Source: Novosphingobium profundi
GTDB taxonomy: Bacteria > Pseudomonadota > Alphaproteobacteria > Sphingomonadales > Sphingomonadaceae
Reading direction: 5' to 3'
DNA: 64,000 nt
Assembly: GCF_020524485.1 (NCBI RefSeq)
Contig: NZ_JAIVLF010000007.1
Span: 1-64,000 of the forward strand
The number at the start of each line of letters is the position of its first letter. Position 1 is the first letter of the stretch. Under the pieces are notes generated by a model, which was given only the letters and a program-made list of their open reading frames with translations, was not told the DNA's origin and ran no database searches. Shown here piece after piece: positions 61,152 to 64,000 of the stretch. Made by a program: the position numbers and the translations under genes.

Positions 61152-62785
61152 TGTACAAGTACGACGAATATGACCAGCAGATGGTCGACACGCGCGTCGC
61201 GGAATTCCGCGACCAGGTGCGCCGCCGCCTTGCCGGTGAACTGACCGAGGACCAGTTCAAGCCGCTGCGCCTGCAGAACGGCCTGTACCTCCAGCTCCAC
61301 GCCTACATGCTGCGCGTCGCGGTGCCCTATGGCACGATGAACTCGGCGCAGATGAAGGTGCTGGGCGACATCGCGGACAAGTACGACCGCGGCTACGGCC
61401 ACTTCACCACGCGCACCAACATCCAGTACAACTGGATCAAGCTGGAAGACACGCCCGACGCGCTGGCCGATCTCGCCAAGGTCGAGATGCACGCCATCCA
61501 GACCAGCGGCAACTGCATCCGCAACATCTCCTCGGACCAGTACGCGGGCGCTTCGGCCGACGAAGTCGTCGACCCGCGTCCCTACGCCGAGCTGCTGCGC
61601 CAGTGGTCGAGCTTCCACCCCGAATTCCTGGTCCTGCCGCGCAAGTTCAAGATCGCGGTCATCGCCAGCGAGATCGACCGCGCCGCGATGCGCCTGCACG
61701 ACATCGGCATCAACCTCGTCAGGAACGAGGCGGGCGAGGTCGGCGCCGAGTTCTACGTGGGTGGCGGCATGGGCCGCACGCCGTTCGTGGCCAAGAAGAT
61801 CAAGGACTTCGTGCCCATCGACCAGATGGTCACCTATGCCGAGGCCTGCGTGCGCGTCTACAACCGCTATGGCCGCCGCGACAACAAGTACAAGGCGCGC
61901 ATCAAGATCCTCGTCCACGAGCTGGGCCTTGAGGCCTACTCGAAGGAAGTGGACGCCGAATTCGCGCACCTGCTTACCCAGCCGATCGAGCCGCCGCTCG
62001 CCGAGCTGGAGCGCATCCAGGCGATGTTCGTCGACCCCGCCTTCGAGACCGGCCTGTCGGACGACCTGGACCTTTCCGATCCCGATTTCCGTCTCTGGGT
62101 GGAGCGCAACACCTTCGCCCACAAGGCGCCGGGCTATGTCATCGCGAACGTCTCGCTCAAGCCCATCGGCGGCATTCCCGGCGATGCGACGAGCGACCAG
62201 ATCCGCCTGATGGCTGAGCTTGCCAAGGACTACAGCTTCGATGAACTGCGCGTCACCCACGCCCAGAACATCGTCTTCCCGCACGTCAAGAAGAGCGATC
62301 TCTACGCGCTGTGGCAGAAGCTGGAGAAGGCCGACCTCTCGACGCCCAACCTCGACACCGTGGGCGACATCATCGCCTGCCCGGGCCTCGACTACTGCAG
62401 CCTTGCCAACGCGCGCTCGATCCCGGTCGCGCAGAAGATCTCCGAGCGCTTCGGCAGCGCCGAGCGTCAGGCCGAAATCGGCGAACTCAAGCTCAAGATC
62501 TCGGGCTGCATCAACGCCTGCGGGCACCACCACGCGGGCCACATCGGCATCCTCGGCGTCGACAAGAAGGGCAAGGAGAACTACCAGCTCCTGCTCGGCG
62601 GATCGGAAGGGGCGGACACCTCGCTCGCCAAGATCACCGGCCCCGGCTTCGACGAGGACGGGGTGGTCGACGCCACCGAAAAGGCCATCGACGTCTACCT
62701 TGCCAACAAGCAGGGCGATGAGCGCTTCCTCGACACCTACCGCCGTATCGGCATGGCCCCGTTCAAGGAGGCAATCTATGGTTGA
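61151..62785 (+). CDS. cysI: Sulfite reductase hemoprotein subunit CysI
   Basis: The 544-residue nitrite/sulfite reductase reduces sulfite to sulfide using siroheme and a [4Fe-4S] cluster. Cluster cysteines appear in ACPGLDYCSLA (about residue 407) and SGCINACGHHHAG (about residue 453), and substrate-binding arginines in TTRTNIQYNW and RNISSDQYAG. Two ferredoxin-like halves are visible. The start overlaps the DUF2849 stop. No flavoprotein subunit CysJ follows; electrons probably come from ferredoxin, as in other Alphaproteobacteria. The next gene starts inside its last codons. Confidence 0.94.
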   Translation: MYKYDEYDQQMVDTRVAEFRDQVRRRLAGELTEDQFKPLRLQNGLYLQLHAYMLRVAVPYGTMNSAQMKVLGDIADKYDRGYGHFTTRTNIQYNWIKLEDTPDALADLAKVEMHAIQTSGNCIRNISSDQYAGASADEVVDPRPYAELLRQWSSFHPEFLVLPRKFKIAVIASEIDRAAMRLHDIGINLVRNEAGEVGAEFYVGGGMGRTPFVAKKIKDFVPIDQMVTYAEACVRVYNRYGRRDNKYKARIKILVHELGLEAYSKEVDAEFAHLLTQPIEPPLAELERIQAMFVDPAFETGLSDDLDLSDPDFRLWVERNTFAHKAPGYVIANVSLKPIGGIPGDATSDQIRLMAELAKDYSFDELRVTHAQNIVFPHVKKSDLYALWQKLEKADLSTPNLDTVGDIIACPGLDYCSLANARSIPVAQKISERFGSAERQAEIGELKLKISGCINACGHHHAGHIGILGVDKKGKENYQLLLGGSEGADTSLAKITGPGFDEDGVVDATEKAIDVYLANKQGDERFLDTYRRIGMAPFKEAIYG

Positions 62786-63212
62786 TGTACAGTTCCGCTT
62801 CCGCGACGACGAAGCGGTCAACGATCCCGCCGTGACGGTCAGCGCCTTCACCGAGCAGTCCAACGCCACCGCCGTGCGCATCGAGCCCAGCGACGATGCC
62901 CGCGACCTTCTGCCCTCGCTCGACCGGCTTGCGCTGGTCGAGGTGGCCTTCCCGGCCTGGACCGACGGGCGCGGCTATTCCTCGGCGCGCATCCTGCGCG
63001 AGGCGGGCTACACCGGCGAACTGCGCGCCACCGGCGATCTGGTGATCGATATGCTGCACCACATGCGCCGCTGCGGGTTCGATGCCTTCGCCCCCGAAAA
63101 GCCGCTCAACACCAGCGATGCCGAAGCCGCCTTCGCGCGCTGGGAGAATGTGTACCAGGCAACGGTCGTCGATGGCCGTGCGCCGATCTGGGCCAAGCGC
63201 CACCCGGCGTAA
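62778..63212 (+). CDS. DUF934 protein of the sulfite-reductase operon
   Basis: The 144-residue protein matches DUF934: LVEVAFPAWTDGRGYSSARILRE, GELRATGDLVIDMLHHMRRCGFDAF. It overlaps the cysI stop by eight bases and is followed 28 bases later by cysH, so it is fully inside the sulfate-reduction operon. DUF934 genes nearly always accompany alphaproteobacterial and pseudomonad sulfite reductases; an accessory or electron-transfer role is inferred only. There is no signal peptide, cofactor motif or membrane helix. The end of the protein is Ala/Lys/Arg-rich. Confidence 0.85.
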   Translation: MVDVQFRFRDDEAVNDPAVTVSAFTEQSNATAVRIEPSDDARDLLPSLDRLALVEVAFPAWTDGRGYSSARILREAGYTGELRATGDLVIDMLHHMRRCGFDAFAPEKPLNTSDAEAAFARWENVYQATVVDGRAPIWAKRHPA

Positions 63213-63240
63213 GGTCCCCGCTGTCAGGAGGGAGTACCCG

Positions 63241-64000
63241 ATGACCGAACAGAACGACACCCAAGGCCGCATCCGCGACCGCATCGAGACCGGACCTCGC
63301 TTCGTCGAGGCCGACGCGGTGCGCCTCAACCGCCTCTTCCGCGGCACCGACACGAGCGAGATGCTCGAGACGCTGCTCAAGGAAGGCATGGCGGGCGACG
63401 TGGCGCAGGTGTCGAGTTTCGGCGCGGAAAGCGCGGTGCTCCTCCACCTCGTCAGCCGGATCAATCCGAACCTGCCGGTGCTCTTCCTGGAAACGGGCAA
63501 GCACTTCCCCGAGACCCTCGCCTATCGCGACGACCTCGTGGAACGTCTTGGCCTCAAGAACCTCGTCAACCTGACGCCCGACGAAGAGGAACTGGCCAAG
63601 AAGGACGAGAGTGGCCTTCGCTGGTCCTACGACCCCGACGGCTGCTGCGAGATCCGCAAGGTCAAGCCGCTGGCCAAGGCGCTCGCCGGGTTCGATGCGA
63701 CGATCACGGGCCGCAAGGCCTTCCAGTCGTCCACCCGCAAGACCCTGCCCCGCTTCGAAATCGACACCACCGACGAGCAGGGGCGCCTGAAGATCAACCC
63801 GCTGATCGACTGGAGCCCCGAACGGCTCGAGGCCTACATCCAGGAATTCGACCTGCCGCCCCACCCGCTGGTGGCGCAGGGCTATCCCTCGATCGGCTGC
63901 ATGCCCTGCACCAGCAAGGTCGCGCCGGGTGAAGACCCGCGCTCGGGCCGCTGGAGGGGCTGGGACAAGACCGAGTGCGGCATTCACAAGCCCGGCGAAG
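63241..64000 (+). CDS. cysH: Phosphoadenylyl/adenylyl-sulfate reductase CysH, cut by the right edge
   Basis: About 253 residues are present and the gene runs out of the window. It shows the PAPS-reductase fold (SSFGAESAVLLHLVSRINPN, VLFLETGKHFPETL), a CC pair (YDPDGCCEIRKVKPL) and CMPC (about residue 220), and ends near the catalytic ECGIH motif. The CC plus CxxC cysteines bind a [4Fe-4S] cluster and mark the APS-using type rather than the E. coli PAPS type. An AGGAGGG ribosome site precedes the ATG by nine bases. It delivers sulfite to CysI, encoded two genes upstream. Confidence 0.93.
   Translation, partial: MTEQNDTQGRIRDRIETGPRFVEADAVRLNRLFRGTDTSEMLETLLKEGMAGDVAQVSSFGAESAVLLHLVSRINPNLPVLFLETGKHFPETLAYRDDLVERLGLKNLVNLTPDEEELAKKDESGLRWSYDPDGCCEIRKVKPLAKALAGFDATITGRKAFQSSTRKTLPRFEIDTTDEQGRLKINPLIDWSPERLEAYIQEFDLPPHPLVAQGYPSIGCMPCTSKVAPGEDPRSGRWRGWDKTECGIHKPGE

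Overview
This is a high-GC (roughly two-thirds G+C) chromosomal window from an alphaproteobacterium of the order Sphingomonadales, most likely Novosphingobium or a close relative. The ABC exporter at 3752-5572 closely resembles the Atm1 exporter of Novosphingobium aromaticivorans as I remember it. The set hslVU, cytochrome bc1 chaperone plus DUF177, COQ9, EipA (DUF1134), DUF2849/DUF934 sulfite-reductase operon and short FeoB also points there. Genes are dense, ATGA/GTGA overlaps are frequent and GTG/TTG starts are common. There is no prophage, insertion sequence, integrase or CRISPR array. One tRNA gene (Ser, GCT) is present.

Layout. 0.3-3.7 kb: surface polysaccharide genes (GT2 glycosyltransferase, Wzx-like flippase, branching-type glycosyltransferase). 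3.7-7.7 kb: Atm1 exporter and a SulP anion transporter with a structured leader RNA and a structured 3' region. 7.7-13.5 kb: housekeeping (DUF1737, GFA, ACT protein, hslUV, bamE, bc1 chaperone, DUF177, ssb). 13.6-17.2 kb: feoAB, COQ9, ankyrin protein. 17.3-21.3 kb: a run of tightly packed forward genes (SCO copper chaperone, cysteine-cluster protein, metallopeptidase, membrane protein, ribD, ribE). 21.4-24.4 kb: PfpI-like protein, aromatic/aspartate aminotransferase, eipA. 24.7 kb: tRNA-Ser, followed by a small accessory module to 30.0 kb (FAD oxidoreductase, polysaccharide pyruvyl transferase, secreted glycoside hydrolase). 30.0-39.2 kb: a complete, translationally coupled glycogen operon glgP-glgB-glgC-glgA-glgX. 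39.5-50.6 kb: transport and regulation (CPA1 antiporter, DUF389, GntR regulator with GntP permease, HD-GYP protein, SLC13 permease, GNAT-nitrilase fusion, two small unknowns). 50.8-59.9 kb: queF, a proline-rich membrane protein, metC, a MscS channel and three c-di-GMP-type proteins. 60.0-64.0 kb: sulfate assimilation operon cobA-DUF2849-cysI-DUF934-cysH, cut by the right edge.

How parts fit. Sulfur genes lie at both ends: SulP may import sulfate, cysH/cysI reduce it, cobA makes the precursor of siroheme, and metC acts on sulfur amino acids. The glycogen operon holds both synthesis and breakdown enzymes. The 55.2-59.9 kb block joins an intact MHYT-PAS-GGDEF-EAL membrane protein to a PilZ-HTH fusion and a PAS-GGDEF protein with a broken active site. 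A fourth member of this signalling class, an HD-GYP protein lacking the His of its HD pair, is at 44.9 kb.

Most interesting for follow-up: the PilZ-XRE fusion with its degenerate GGDEF partner, the three-hairpin leader of the SulP gene, the nested inverted repeat that would mask the ribosome site of a 36-codon ORF, and a palindromic repeat found twice, 43 kb apart and in opposite orientation.
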